Source: an uncultured Spirochaetales bacterium (lineage in GTDB: Bacteria > Spirochaetota > Spirochaetia > Sphaerochaetales > Sphaerochaetaceae). From it: 64,000 nucleotides of DNA. The position numbers were made by a program, and so were the translations under genes. The stretch is taken from contig CASENB010000029.1 in NCBI GenBank assembly GCA_949289305.1, positions 1 to 64,000 of the forward strand, written 5' to 3'. The first letter of the stretch is position 1. Each line of letters opens with the position of its first letter. The notes under the pieces are model-generated. The model saw only the letters and a program-made list of their open reading frames with translations, had not been told where the DNA came from and ran no database searches. Below, piece after piece: positions 7,792 to 17,029 of this stretch.

Positions 7792-9084
7792 ATGAAAAGC
7801 AGAAGAAGACTTAGACCCGGCCTTAAGCTTGCGCTAGGTTTCATGTTGATCATAACAGTAGGGGCAGTTATATTATATTCTCCGCTTTCTAGGCAAAGTG
7901 GGGTTGAATTATCATTTTTGGATGCTTTTTTCGTATCTACTTCAGCAGTCTGTGTTACAGGTCTGACTCCTGTTGACATATCCAAGACGCTTTCTGATTT
8001 CGGTTCGTTTGTAATGATGCTTCTTATCCAGATTGGAGGCTTGGGATATGCGTCTCTTGCAGTTCTCATAATAAGCTTAACTGGAAATAGGGTGAACAAA
8101 GCGAGTGCGAATCTGCTTAGGGATTCTCTTGGTGCTGATCAGAAGATAGATGCAAGACAGCTGTTAAAGCTTGCGATTTCTGTAACTGCGATCATAGAGC
8201 TATCAGGCGCATTCTTGCTATTTCTTGAGTTTAGAAAGCATTTCAGCATACCAAGAGCAATGTATTATTCCCTTTTCCATTCTGTTTCAGCATTTAACAA
8301 TGCAGGTTTTGACTTGTTCTCTGACAGTATGATGAAGTGGAATGAGAATGCTCTTGTAATTATTACAATTGCAAGCCTGATAATCTTTGGCGGACTCGGC
8401 TTTTTGCTCTATGGCGATCTGTTAGATCATATAAAGAAAAAGAAGAAATTAAGCCTGCATACTAAGATCGTACTTTCTACGACGGCATTCCTTATCATTG
8501 TCGGAACCATTCTTTTCAAAATATGCTTGAAGGACATAAGTCTGTTGAATGCGTTCTTCCAATCAGTTACCACAAGGACTGCAGGATATTTCTCATATGA
8601 TCAGAGCACGCTTACTCAAGCTGGCGTTCTTCTGACCATCGTTCTGATGTTCATAGGAGCATCCCCTGGATCTACCGGAGGCGGTGTAAAGACAACATCA
8701 TTCTTTACGGCGGTGAAGGCAAGCTTTTATCTTCTGCTTGGAAGAAACGCAACGGCATTTAAAAGAGAGATAAGCCAGGATTCTGTGATGAAAGCATTCT
8801 TTGCCATAATTCTGTCTGTTCTCATCATTGCATTTGCCGTGTTTCTTTTAACGCTTACAGACCCAGCATTCCCGCTTGATATGATAGTCTATGAAGCGGT
8901 CTCTGCATATGCGACGGTAGGCCTTACGATGGGAATAACGCCGGATGTGTCGTCGCTAGGAAAGATTATTCTAATTGTTCTGATGTTCTTGGGACGTGTC
9001 GGTTTCATGACGATCATTACTGCTTTTGCAAAGAAGAGCATCAACAGTGCTAGATATTTAGAGGAGAAGGTAATAATAGGATGA
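7792..9084 (+). CDS. ktrB: KtrB-type K+ transporter channel subunit
   Basis: A 430-residue polytopic membrane protein. The four filter loops read SAVCVTGLTPVD, SAFNNAGFDLFS, TTRTAGYFSYD and SAYATVGLTMGIT, characteristic of KtrB rather than TrkH (which carries TTTG motifs). It should form a K+, often Na+-coupled, uptake channel with the KtrA ring encoded next. I start at ATG 7792 (MKSRRRLRPG), since the in-frame ATG at 7771 lies upstream of the predicted -10 box. It overlaps ktrA by four bases. Thus the window has two unrelated-by-operon K+ uptake systems, Trk and Ktr, on either side of the hsp20 genes. Confidence 0.92.
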   Translation: MKSRRRLRPGLKLALGFMLIITVGAVILYSPLSRQSGVELSFLDAFFVSTSAVCVTGLTPVDISKTLSDFGSFVMMLLIQIGGLGYASLAVLIISLTGNRVNKASANLLRDSLGADQKIDARQLLKLAISVTAIIELSGAFLLFLEFRKHFSIPRAMYYSLFHSVSAFNNAGFDLFSDSMMKWNENALVIITIASLIIFGGLGFLLYGDLLDHIKKKKKLSLHTKIVLSTTAFLIIVGTILFKICLKDISLLNAFFQSVTTRTAGYFSYDQSTLTQAGVLLTIVLMFIGASPGSTGGGVKTTSFFTAVKASFYLLLGRNATAFKREISQDSVMKAFFAIILSVLIIAFAVFLLTLTDPAFPLDMIVYEAVSAYATVGLTMGITPDVSSLGKIILIVLMFLGRVGFMTIITAFAKKSINSARYLEEKVIIG

Positions 9085-9758
9085 GAGGTATGAAAAAAGA
9101 CGGAGACAAAGTGTTTGCTGTGGTTGGAGTAGGCCGTTTTGGTTTGGCTGTCGCTACAGAACTTTTAGCGAGAGGAAAGTACGTAATTGCGCTTGATCAG
9201 GATCAGAACAGGCTCAGACCGTTATATGAGAGCAATGCAGAGGTCTATGTAATAAACGATATTTCAAAGGAATCGTTTACTGAGGCAGGAATTCAGGATG
9301 CCGATACTGTTATCGTCGGAATAGGCAAGGACGTTGAAAGCTCGATTCTTGCGGCGTTAAATGCTCTAGAACTTGGAGTTAAAAATGTAATTTGCAAGGT
9401 TATAAGCGAGGATCATGCAAAGATAATTAGAAAGCTTGGTGCAGATGTCGTATTCCCTGAGACTGAAATTGGAAAGAGAACTGCAATAAGACTTTCAGAG
9501 AATCTTGCAGAAGACATCCTTCCTCTTTCAGAGGAGTTTTCAATCATACAGATCCGAACTCCAAAGGAACTGAATAATAAAAGCGTAAAAGATATTAAGA
9601 TCAGAGAGAAGTATGGAATAACGCTCATTGCTGTCGTAAAGGACGGAAGGGCAAGCGGAAGCGTAGGTCCTGATACAATTTTAAGCGAAGATGAGATTTT
9701 GGTTCTCTCTGGTTCAAATAAGGATTTGGATAAGTTCAACAATTCCTTTTCTAACTAA
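9081..9758 (+). CDS. ktrA: KtrA, RCK-domain regulator of KtrB
   Basis: A 225-residue cytoplasmic protein with one RCK module: Rossmann motif VVGVGRFG near residues 12-19, acidic IALDQD ending strand 2, and a C-terminal TrkA_C ligand domain from about residue 140. KtrA octamers bind ATP/ADP and, in some species, cyclic di-AMP to gate KtrB. Translationally coupled to ktrB through ATGA; a second Met three codons in is a possible alternative start. A terminator follows directly. Confidence 0.92.
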   Translation: MRGMKKDGDKVFAVVGVGRFGLAVATELLARGKYVIALDQDQNRLRPLYESNAEVYVINDISKESFTEAGIQDADTVIVGIGKDVESSILAALNALELGVKNVICKVISEDHAKIIRKLGADVVFPETEIGKRTAIRLSENLAEDILPLSEEFSIIQIRTPKELNNKSVKDIKIREKYGITLIAVVKDGRASGSVGPDTILSEDEILVLSGSNKDLDKFNNSFSN

Positions 9759-9763
9759 TAAGC

Positions 9764-9791
9764 AAAGTGCGGTTTAAAGCCGCACTTTTTT
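9764..9791 (+). terminator. Terminator of ktrBA
   Basis: Nine-base stem AAAGTGCGG (9764-9772) with CCGCACTTT (9780-9788), seven-base loop, T tail through 9791. Confidence 0.85.
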
Positions 9792-9972
9792 AATCAATGG
9801 TTATTTTATCGAAGATGATAGGCGATATATGCCTCTCATTTGAAGTCACAATTAATGGAGTATTTTTTCTCTAAAGCAATGGCGTTTTCTTCTCTTGTAA
9901 GATAGATTGCTTATTGAGGTTTCTTACACCGATGAGAATGATTGAAATCTGCGATTTAAATAAATAGAAAAA
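9792..9972. other. Intergenic region without intact gene
   Basis: Between the convergent ktrBA and lipoprotein operons. No ORF, RNA or promoter is supported. A short minus-strand open frame near 9840-9900 encodes about 20 residues (REENAIALEKKYSI) that look like a gene remnant of unknown origin. Confidence 0.4.
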
Positions 9973-10000
9973 GGACAGCAGATTGATAAATCCACTGTCC
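9966..10000 (-). terminator. Terminator of the lipoprotein operon
   Basis: On the minus strand GGACAG (10000-9995) pairs with CTGTCC (9978-9973). An inner GATT/AATC extension is separated by a CA/CA internal loop, and the stem is followed by TTTTT and further T-rich sequence. Confidence 0.85.
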
Positions 10001-10028
10001 CAAGGTTATATGCGTACGTTCTTATTAA

Positions 10029-12899
10029 TTAAGTATTGGCAGTAAAACTAACGGATGCAATTGTAGTATCATTTAATTGCAAGAATGCACTTACGGTAGG
10101 TTTACTTGGGTTTGAAAATCTTCTTAGTTCTGCTGTAAAGTTGTTTTCGTTTTGGATTTTTATATATTCAGCATTGCTAGATCCTATGAATTTATTAGTT
10201 TGAGAACCATTAAATCCCCAAACACAATTTAATTTCAAAGGATTATTATCATTAGTATAGTTATGGGTATTAAAAACTAACTGAACAGGGACTGGTTCTG
10301 ACCAATCCCATCTTTCAACACTTACTGAACCATTTGTTATAGTAGTCGTTCCTGATTTCACATCAAGGTCAAGAACATATATTTGCTGTGTTGCCGTATA
10401 CCCATCAATACTTGCAGTAATTGTAGCAGTGCCTGCTGCTACAGCTTCCAGTTTTCCTTCTTTGTTTACTTTTAAAATACTATCATCAGAAGAAGTCCAT
10501 ATGACCATAGAGGAAACTTTTTCTTCATTTGCTGCGGTTGGATTTGCCTCTAGAGTAAAAGAATCATAACCAGGAACTGTTTCAGTTGCTGAAGTTACAG
10601 AAACGCCAAGCTTTTTTAGTACCAAGATATTATGGTCAGGTTTTGTTATTGTAACTCCTGTTGCAGGAATATAAGACTTTAGTTTTATCTCATCTGTTAG
10701 TCCTGTGGCAACAGCAGTGGCTTTTACTGTTACGTCCCCGTCTCTTAATGATGTAAGTTTTCCACTTTGATCTATTGTTGCAATTTTTTCTTCGTTATTA
10801 CTTACGATTTCCCATACTACATGAGGATTATAATCTAATTCAGGATCAAACGTTGCTTTTAGTTCTATAGGACTGTTATAACGTACTTCAGAAGGTGTGC
10901 TGCCGTCTTCTAAAGTAATAGACATTCTGCTTTTTAGCTCTTCTCGCAGCAAATAGAAAGTTCCTGAAATGCTATATTGTTTTCCATTTACGGTAACAAC
11001 AAGCGTGAGAGTGTTTGCATTCTCATATCCTGAAATGTGTAGATATTTATTCGTGTTTTCAATCGTGATGTTTTGGACCTCTGAAGAGATGCTAGCAGAG
11101 GATGTTGAATCATCGGCAGGAGCTATCTTATTTCCGTTTAACAGCCAAGAGTATGTAGCGCCTTCAATATCGTTTGAAATAGAAACTGATAGCGTTTTAT
11201 GTTCTTCTGTGTCGGTATTCAGCACAAGATAATTTCCGCCAAAGTCGATTTTAGTAAGTTCTATGCTCTCTATATTCTCAGGAAGCTTTATTGTGATATC
11301 GCTTGGTTCTATCTTTTGCTCTGTTGCATCGCTTATTGCCGAGTCGTATAGATTCCCTTCGCTTACAGCCTGAATTGTATAGGTGTGAGTCATTCCTGCA
11401 TATGTTGCGCTGTCTAAGTACGATGTAGTTTCATTTGAAGGAATATCTATCGTCTCTACTTTGTTTATTTCATTTATTGTCTTTGTAATGCGGTATCCTG
11501 TAGCGCTTTCAACTTTTTCCCAGGAAAGAAGTATTCCTTTTTCTTGTAAAGCAGATGTGAAATTTGCTGGAGTGCTTAGCAGAACTTTTACTTCTTTTGA
11601 ATCTGTTGCATTAGAGCTTACATCCTTGGGCTCTACAGTAATATTGTAGGCTCCTGCTTTATTAAACGTTACAGTCTTTTCTGCATCATTGACAGTTACT
11701 CCGTCATTAGGTGTTACAGATATCGTATACTCTTTTAGCGTTGCATACTCTGGTGTAATATTTACATCAACTTTTACGCTCTCTCCCATCGTATACGTAT
11801 CTTTAATATTGCTTGTAATCTCTATCTCCTCTACAACGATTTTTGTTCTGATGTTTTCAAGAGCAGTTAGGGTAGTTGAGTAGCCGAAATCGCTTCTGTT
11901 TTGAAATGTTACTTTGTATGACTCTTTCGTAGAAAGGTCTGAAAAAGTCTCACTTCCATTTTCATCGTCTTGATCGTAATGAACTTCTTTATCCTCTATT
12001 AAATTGTCTTTACTATCATAAAGAGTTACAATAAGAGTTCCGTTATATTTCCCGTTTGAAAGCTTTGGATAAGCCCATGAAATATCTACGGCACTATCAG
12101 GATTATTTTCATTTATAGTAGCCTTAACAGATGATTTTCTTACGTTCATTATGTATGAGATGATGCTGTCATCTGTAATTTTAAAGTTGTCTCTTTCGTT
12201 TGCATCTGGTATGGATGTGAGATTTGGCAGGATTTGAACTACTGTATAGAATGTCCTTGCAATTACCTGATCCTCTTTATCTATTTTTGTGTAGATTTCA
12301 AAGTAGATGCTCTCTCCGTTTGTTTTTGTAAGACCATCGGCAGTGTATGTAATTTTCTTATTCGCAAAATCATCCTCATCTGCCCATTGGATAGCATCTA
12401 CATACGCTTTCCCGTCGCTCTTCATTGCCCTGAAGCCTAAGCTTTTATTTTCAAGCGCATCCTCAAATGGTCCTGAAAAGCCTTCGCCTCTCTCGCTCCA
12501 TGAGATATCTACAACCATTTTTCCTGTGCCGTTTTCAAGATAGCTTAGATTTACGGTTGTGCTGTTTGATCCTGCTGCTTTTATAGTAACGCTTGCACTT
12601 CCTTCTGCAACTTTTACGCCGCTGCTGTCTAGAGCATCAACTATTACATTGTAAGATCCTACAAGGACGCTAGAAAATGTAATGTTTTCTTCAGTCGTAA
12701 ATGTACCTGAATAGTCTTCTGTCTCTCCCTCGAGTGTGACAGAGTACTTTACGATTTCAGGTTCTACAGGAATGATCGTCCTTGAAGTGACGCGATTTGT
12801 CGTGATCGTCAAATCGGCTCTGCCGCTTCCAATAGGATCTTGTGCGCATGATGCTAAAGCTAAAATGACCATGCCGATTGTTAACAATTTGTTTCTCAT
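10029..12899 (-). CDS. Large lipoprotein with Ig-like (BIG2) and fibronectin-like domains
   Basis: A 956-residue lipoprotein: signal at residues 1-17 with lipobox LASC, Cys18. A long beta-rich region follows. A fibronectin type III-like module lies around residues 445-535 (PANFTSALQEKGILLSWEKVE). Two BIG2-type Ig-like modules lie around 655-750 (IDQSGKLTSLRDGDVTVKA) and 745-845 (VNKEGKLEAVAAGTATITA). No enzyme motif. Such proteins are membrane-anchored at the periplasmic face or exposed at the surface; adhesion or matrix binding is plausible but unproven. Last gene of the six-gene operon, 15 bases after the previous stop, with a terminator 30 bases downstream. Confidence 0.8.
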   Translation of the reverse strand: MRNKLLTIGMVILALASCAQDPIGSGRADLTITTNRVTSRTIIPVEPEIVKYSVTLEGETEDYSGTFTTEENITFSSVLVGSYNVIVDALDSSGVKVAEGSASVTIKAAGSNSTTVNLSYLENGTGKMVVDISWSERGEGFSGPFEDALENKSLGFRAMKSDGKAYVDAIQWADEDDFANKKITYTADGLTKTNGESIYFEIYTKIDKEDQVIARTFYTVVQILPNLTSIPDANERDNFKITDDSIISYIMNVRKSSVKATINENNPDSAVDISWAYPKLSNGKYNGTLIVTLYDSKDNLIEDKEVHYDQDDENGSETFSDLSTKESYKVTFQNRSDFGYSTTLTALENIRTKIVVEEIEITSNIKDTYTMGESVKVDVNITPEYATLKEYTISVTPNDGVTVNDAEKTVTFNKAGAYNITVEPKDVSSNATDSKEVKVLLSTPANFTSALQEKGILLSWEKVESATGYRITKTINEINKVETIDIPSNETTSYLDSATYAGMTHTYTIQAVSEGNLYDSAISDATEQKIEPSDITIKLPENIESIELTKIDFGGNYLVLNTDTEEHKTLSVSISNDIEGATYSWLLNGNKIAPADDSTSSASISSEVQNITIENTNKYLHISGYENANTLTLVVTVNGKQYSISGTFYLLREELKSRMSITLEDGSTPSEVRYNSPIELKATFDPELDYNPHVVWEIVSNNEEKIATIDQSGKLTSLRDGDVTVKATAVATGLTDEIKLKSYIPATGVTITKPDHNILVLKKLGVSVTSATETVPGYDSFTLEANPTAANEEKVSSMVIWTSSDDSILKVNKEGKLEAVAAGTATITASIDGYTATQQIYVLDLDVKSGTTTITNGSVSVERWDWSEPVPVQLVFNTHNYTNDNNPLKLNCVWGFNGSQTNKFIGSSNAEYIKIQNENNFTAELRRFSNPSKPTVSAFLQLNDTTIASVSFTANT

Positions 12900-12914
12900 A
12901 ATCCTAACTCCCCA

Positions 12915-13751
12915 TTAACAAACAAATGTTATTGTTTTTGAATACTGTTTTTTGTCAATTTCCAAAAGAAGGGTGAGCGCCTCTTCTCTTGATCCCAGAT
13001 TGAGATTTGCATTATCCCAATCTATATTTATTTCATTGCCGCTTCCTATTTTTTCACCATTTAAAATCCAAATGGCGGAATCATAGTTTCCATCTTCTAA
13101 ATCTAGATGAAAGCCAATAGATCCTCCGTATTCTAGTTTGATATCATCACTTGAGATATCAAATGAGATGTCACTGCCAAGGCTAGGCGGAACAACTGTT
13201 ATAAGAATGTCTTCTTTGCCATCGGTTGCTTTTACCTTGCATTCTTCTCCAAAGAAAGACGAGAAAGTCGGCACGACTGTTATTTCATCTCCAACGCTTC
13301 CTTCTACTGTTGCTGTGTTTTCTTCTGTTATTACTTCTGCTAGATTTGAACTTCTTACTATATATGAATCTGCGCCTTCTACCTTTTGCCAAGAGACGTA
13401 AATGGAACTTTCAATGCAATATGCAGAAAGATCTTTAATTAAGACATCTTCAGTGCTAAGAGCATAGCTGTTAACTTCTCCGATATTATATTCAGATACT
13501 TCTTTTTGAGCTTTTACTATGCCGCTGGATAAGAAGATGAACTTTACAGGATCTCCGTCCGTCGTAAAAGAAAATGATAGGCTAGCGCTTTTTTCAAAGG
13601 CATCGCCATTTATGATGACTTCGTCTATGTCATTCTCTCCAACTAAAGAGAAGGAGAACGTCGTCTCTTTAATATCAACATCTGCAACTTCATTAGAACA
13701 AGATGTCAAAGTAAAAATGAAAAGCAGTGCCAGTATGATCTTTTTAACCAT
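12915..13751 (-). CDS. Lipoprotein with fibronectin-like repeat
   Basis: A 278-residue lipoprotein starting MVKKIILALLFIFTLTSCSNE, lipobox LTSC with Cys at residue 18. I start at 13751 because a longer frame to 13775 only adds residues before an ideal signal peptide. The middle (SSIYVSWQKVEGADSYIVRSS) is a fibronectin type III-like strand pair as found in the larger lipoproteins of this operon. The C-terminal part (GNYDSAIWILNGEKIGSGNEI) resembles a segment of the 956-residue neighbour (residues around 590), suggesting shared domain origin. Function unknown; probably periplasmic or surface-exposed. Confidence 0.75.
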   Translation of the reverse strand: MVKKIILALLFIFTLTSCSNEVADVDIKETTFSFSLVGENDIDEVIINGDAFEKSASLSFSFTTDGDPVKFIFLSSGIVKAQKEVSEYNIGEVNSYALSTEDVLIKDLSAYCIESSIYVSWQKVEGADSYIVRSSNLAEVITEENTATVEGSVGDEITVVPTFSSFFGEECKVKATDGKEDILITVVPPSLGSDISFDISSDDIKLEYGGSIGFHLDLEDGNYDSAIWILNGEKIGSGNEINIDWDNANLNLGSREEALTLLLEIDKKQYSKTITFVC

Positions 13752-13761
13752 CCTATCCCTC

Positions 13762-14331
13762 TTAAAGAACTGCAAGCATTATTCCAAAACCTCTATATCC
13801 CGAATAGTTCGGATAGACTGGTATTTGATAGAATATGCCTATCGACATATCGTAATGCTCTGCAATCACAAATTCTGTTACGACTTTAGGCCGTAGCATT
13901 ACGCCGTTTTCTGCTAAGAAGATATCCTCCGGATACCAAGGAAGGGATGCAAATTGCATGAAGTATCCGACGTCTAGCGCGATGTATGTGCGTGTCTTCC
14001 ATACTTCAAGAAGTTTCCATGCGAACATAACGCCAGGTTCTATCATGAAATCAAGTGATTGTACGCCGCCGCTGCTTCCATGAGGGGAGAGAAAATAATC
14101 TCCTAAGGCATAGACTTCGAATTTAAATGATTTTGTTTTCAAGCCGATGTTAAAACCGCCTCCGGCCCCGATTGTCGAAGTGTCATACGCAACTGGCATC
14201 CTTAAATAGAGATCGTAGCTTAGCCCTACGTCCTCAATCTCTCTTTGCCACCAGCTTGTATTCTCCTCTGCAGCAAAGAGTGAAGATAAAGATAGAAAAA
14301 GAACTGCGACGAACAGCTTGATTTTATTCAT
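13762..14331 (-). CDS. Small outer-membrane beta-barrel protein
   Basis: A 189-residue protein with a signal peptide ending at the AxA-like site SLFAAEE near residue 21 and no lipobox. The remainder is rich in Tyr, Phe and Gly with alternating strands (FNIGLKTKSFKFEVYALGDY) and ends in the hydrophobic YRGFGIMLAVL, typical of an eight- to ten-stranded barrel. It is the only predicted barrel among the lipoprotein genes of the operon and may be their outer-membrane partner (inference). Its start overlaps the previous gene by four bases. Confidence 0.7.
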   Translation of the reverse strand: MNKIKLFVAVLFLSLSSLFAAEENTSWWQREIEDVGLSYDLYLRMPVAYDTSTIGAGGGFNIGLKTKSFKFEVYALGDYFLSPHGSSGGVQSLDFMIEPGVMFAWKLLEVWKTRTYIALDVGYFMQFASLPWYPEDIFLAENGVMLRPKVVTEFVIAEHYDMSIGIFYQIPVYPNYSGYRGFGIMLAVL

Positions 14332-14816
14332 AAATCCTCCCCGCTTAACTCTGGAAGTTTTCCTGGACGTCCTAAATAAATTAGTTCGTAGTTTTGTGCG
14401 CTGTTTGATGGGTTAACAACAAGAGTTAAAGATTTTGGGCCAGAGTTCTTGTCAGCTTGCCAATCAAATAGAAACGACGTGTTGCCATGCTTTATAATCA
14501 GATTCTGAATTCCGCTTTCAAGGATGTTGTCTGGGTATATCAGGGAAAATGATATGTTCCCGTTAGCTCTTTCAAAATCAAAGAATGTTAGGTTGTATGT
14601 GTAAGAGCCGCTCATGTTTATTATGTCTTTATTTTCAACTATTTCGGCATAATCAAAGCTTCCATCCTCGTTTAAAGAGAATGCTGCCCTATAGAAATTT
14701 GTCGTTCCTGCTTCTCTGAGAACGTATGTTCCTGTAATCGGGTTTGGAATGGTAGCGAGATCGCATGATACGACGAGCATGATAATGCTTATTAAAGCAG
14801 CAAATATTTTCTTCAT
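14328..14816 (-). CDS. Small lipoprotein
   Basis: A 162-residue lipoprotein with signal MKKIFAALISIIMLVVSC and Cys18 as lipidation site. The mature part begins with a lipocalin-like or copy-number-resistance-like stretch (NPITGTYVLREAGTTN, then FSLNEDGSFDYAEI), which suggests a small beta-barrel or META-like ligand-binding fold; this is weak. It overlaps the upstream gene's stop by one base and the downstream gene by ATGA, so it is tightly coupled in the operon. Function unknown. Confidence 0.7.
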   Translation of the reverse strand: MKKIFAALISIIMLVVSCDLATIPNPITGTYVLREAGTTNFYRAAFSLNEDGSFDYAEIVENKDIINMSGSYTYNLTFFDFERANGNISFSLIYPDNILESGIQNLIIKHGNTSFLFDWQADKNSGPKSLTLVVNPSNSAQNYELIYLGRPGKLPELSGEDL

Positions 14817-17020
14817 TATCTTACCGCCTGATCTGGACTTACTTCTTCTGAAGAATGTCCGTTTTGCTGTGTAACAGTATACGTTCCAACAAATTTCTGA
14901 CTTGAGACGGATATGTTGGTAAATCCGATTGTCGCATTATACATTCCGCTAATAGTGATTCCTCCGTTACAGCTTCCTGAGCCTGAAAGACTTACGTTCA
15001 TATTATAGTTTCCGTTAATTTGCATATAATCTTTTTCGCCAAAGTTTGTATAACTGAATGAGACGCTTCCAGAAGCCGGAGGAGAGTAGGAGGCATTATA
15101 TGTCATTCTTCCAGATGCGTTTCCGCTTTCCTCTGCGCTTCCTAAGCTTCCCATGCCTGCTTGGGAAACATAAGAATATATTGCGCTGTTTCTCCATTTT
15201 GTCGAAAGCTCGCTTCCAAGAAGTTCTGTTCCTATGTACTCCCATGGCTTTAAACAGAATACTTGCATGTGCTTAATAAGCTCGCTTCCCGTAAGTGCAG
15301 AGTAGCCTGAGTCTATATTGCTCCATTCTCCTTCTCTGTTTAGCCTGTCTTTTCCTCTGACTGCATAGTAATAGAGGTTGCCAACACTAGGTGTTGCCTC
15401 TCTATCTATCGTAATTACGTAAGTCTCTCCGTCATCGCTTTCGCTAGGGCTTATTTCATATTCAAAGTCTGCGCTTTCTTCTGCGCTGAGAGGATCGGCA
15501 GTCCAGACTTTTACAGTATATGATATCGCATTGCTATCCTTATCCAGCTGAAGGAGAATCGGGTATTGCCCATTTTCTGCGTTCATATTATCGAGGTATA
15601 AGTTATCGCTTGCAGAGTATCCTCTTGCTTTTATAGGACGTGGGACATATAGATTGCCATTTAAAGATGCGTATCCGACGCTTTCCAAATCGCCATATTG
15701 TACTCTGATATCAAAATACTCGTTTCCACCGCTTTGGTATGGGATTTCTATGGTATAGCTCTCGCTTCCGTTAAGATCTCCTGAGATGATAGGAGATGAT
15801 GAGAAATTATCCGAAGAATTTACTTTTGCATATACGTTGTATTTCAAAGGCTTTGTTCCGTCATCTCCAAGAGGGGAAGAGAATGTAAAGATGAAGCCGT
15901 CTGCGCTATCGTTTATTCTTGCTTGCTCAATTACGGTAGGAGGAGAGAGCAGGTAGCCTTCGATTGTGGATGGCAGTCCGTTTACGCTTTGCTTGCTTCC
16001 ATCGCTATTTTCTATCTCTCCAATTGCCATGACCGTATATGTATAAACAATACCTGCGGATAGGTTGTTTTCATCTACATAGCTCATTAGTCCGCCTTCC
16101 ACGGCTGGTTGATCATCTCCCCTTGCAGTTGAATAGATGAGAGTCTCGCTTTCGTTTCCTGCTCTTCTATATATTTCCCAATCATATGAGCCTTCGTTTG
16201 GCGCCATTTCAGTCCAAGTTAAAGTAATGGATGACGTGCTCTCTCCTTTTGTCGCGCTTAAATTTTCAGGAGCTGTAGGCGCACCCTCTACATGCGTATA
16301 GCCCTGGCGTCTTATGCTGCTTTCGCTTTCATTATTTCCGTTTGCTACGGTAGTCACATGAAAATAGAGCGTTTTCCCATAATACGTTGAGTCGGGGGCA
16401 AAACTATAGCTTGTTGCAGTGCTTGGAAGAATAGAAGAGCTTACGGCGTTCCATGTGCCGTCGTATCCGGTATCGCTCCAATAGACTTTATATCCTCTAA
16501 CAGATGAAACTGGAGACCACGTTATATTTATAGCTGTAGTGCTTTCACCTTGGGATGCTTCGACAGAGAGCGGAGGGGAGAGAGTCCATCCAGTCTCAAT
16601 ATCGGAAAAACTTCCAAGCGTGTCGCGGTAGATAAACGATCTTGCTCTTACTCTATATGCATAATAGCGGCCATCTTCTACATCTTTATCTGAATAATAC
16701 GTTGTATTTACTATTGTGTTTGTAAGTCTTGTCCAAGAGAGGTTAGTTAGATCATCTCCTTTTTGATATTCGCTTTTGAATATTTCGTAATAATCAGCCC
16801 CCGATACCATATCCCAGGAGATTACTATTTCATCAGCAAATCGTGACTTTGTTACGCTGATATTCTCAGGCTTTTCGCCTATAAAGAGTCGGGATGCGTT
16901 TGCATTTGCGCTACCTTCCCCATAGTCTATGAATTCTCCGCCCCAAACGTCCCATGAGCAAGATAGAAAAGAGGCTGTGATTATAAAAAGCATAATTAAG
17001 CGGCTTATTTTCTTTTTCAT
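14816..17020 (-). CDS. Fibronectin type III lipoprotein
   Basis: A 734-residue lipoprotein, signal with lipobox LSC and Cys21. At least three fibronectin type III modules are visible by their WxxV-type strands: IVISWDMVSGADYYEIFKS at about residue 69, INITWSPVSSVRGYKVYWS near 168, and ITLTWTEMAPNEGSYDWEIY near 268. The C-terminal 120 residues are Gly/Ser/Asn-rich with repeated short strands (GSGSCNGGITISGMYNATIG). Expected to be an extended, anchored surface or periplasmic protein. Ten bases separate it from the 1203-residue lipoprotein upstream. Confidence 0.82.
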   Translation of the reverse strand: MKKKISRLIMLFIITASFLSCSWDVWGGEFIDYGEGSANANASRLFIGEKPENISVTKSRFADEIVISWDMVSGADYYEIFKSEYQKGDDLTNLSWTRLTNTIVNTTYYSDKDVEDGRYYAYRVRARSFIYRDTLGSFSDIETGWTLSPPLSVEASQGESTTAINITWSPVSSVRGYKVYWSDTGYDGTWNAVSSSILPSTATSYSFAPDSTYYGKTLYFHVTTVANGNNESESSIRRQGYTHVEGAPTAPENLSATKGESTSSITLTWTEMAPNEGSYDWEIYRRAGNESETLIYSTARGDDQPAVEGGLMSYVDENNLSAGIVYTYTVMAIGEIENSDGSKQSVNGLPSTIEGYLLSPPTVIEQARINDSADGFIFTFSSPLGDDGTKPLKYNVYAKVNSSDNFSSSPIISGDLNGSESYTIEIPYQSGGNEYFDIRVQYGDLESVGYASLNGNLYVPRPIKARGYSASDNLYLDNMNAENGQYPILLQLDKDSNAISYTVKVWTADPLSAEESADFEYEISPSESDDGETYVITIDREATPSVGNLYYYAVRGKDRLNREGEWSNIDSGYSALTGSELIKHMQVFCLKPWEYIGTELLGSELSTKWRNSAIYSYVSQAGMGSLGSAEESGNASGRMTYNASYSPPASGSVSFSYTNFGEKDYMQINGNYNMNVSLSGSGSCNGGITISGMYNATIGFTNISVSSQKFVGTYTVTQQNGHSSEEVSPDQAVR

Positions 17021-17029
17021 TCTTTTCTC

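Noticed and set aside
9840..9900. Minus-strand fragment REENAIALEKKYSI as an IS or gene remnant
   Set aside because: Only about 20 codons, with no second motif to identify a family.
13519..13896. 125-residue plus-strand frame opposite the lipoprotein operon
   Set aside because: Shadow of the minus-strand genes; no ribosome site, and it spans the junction of two real genes.
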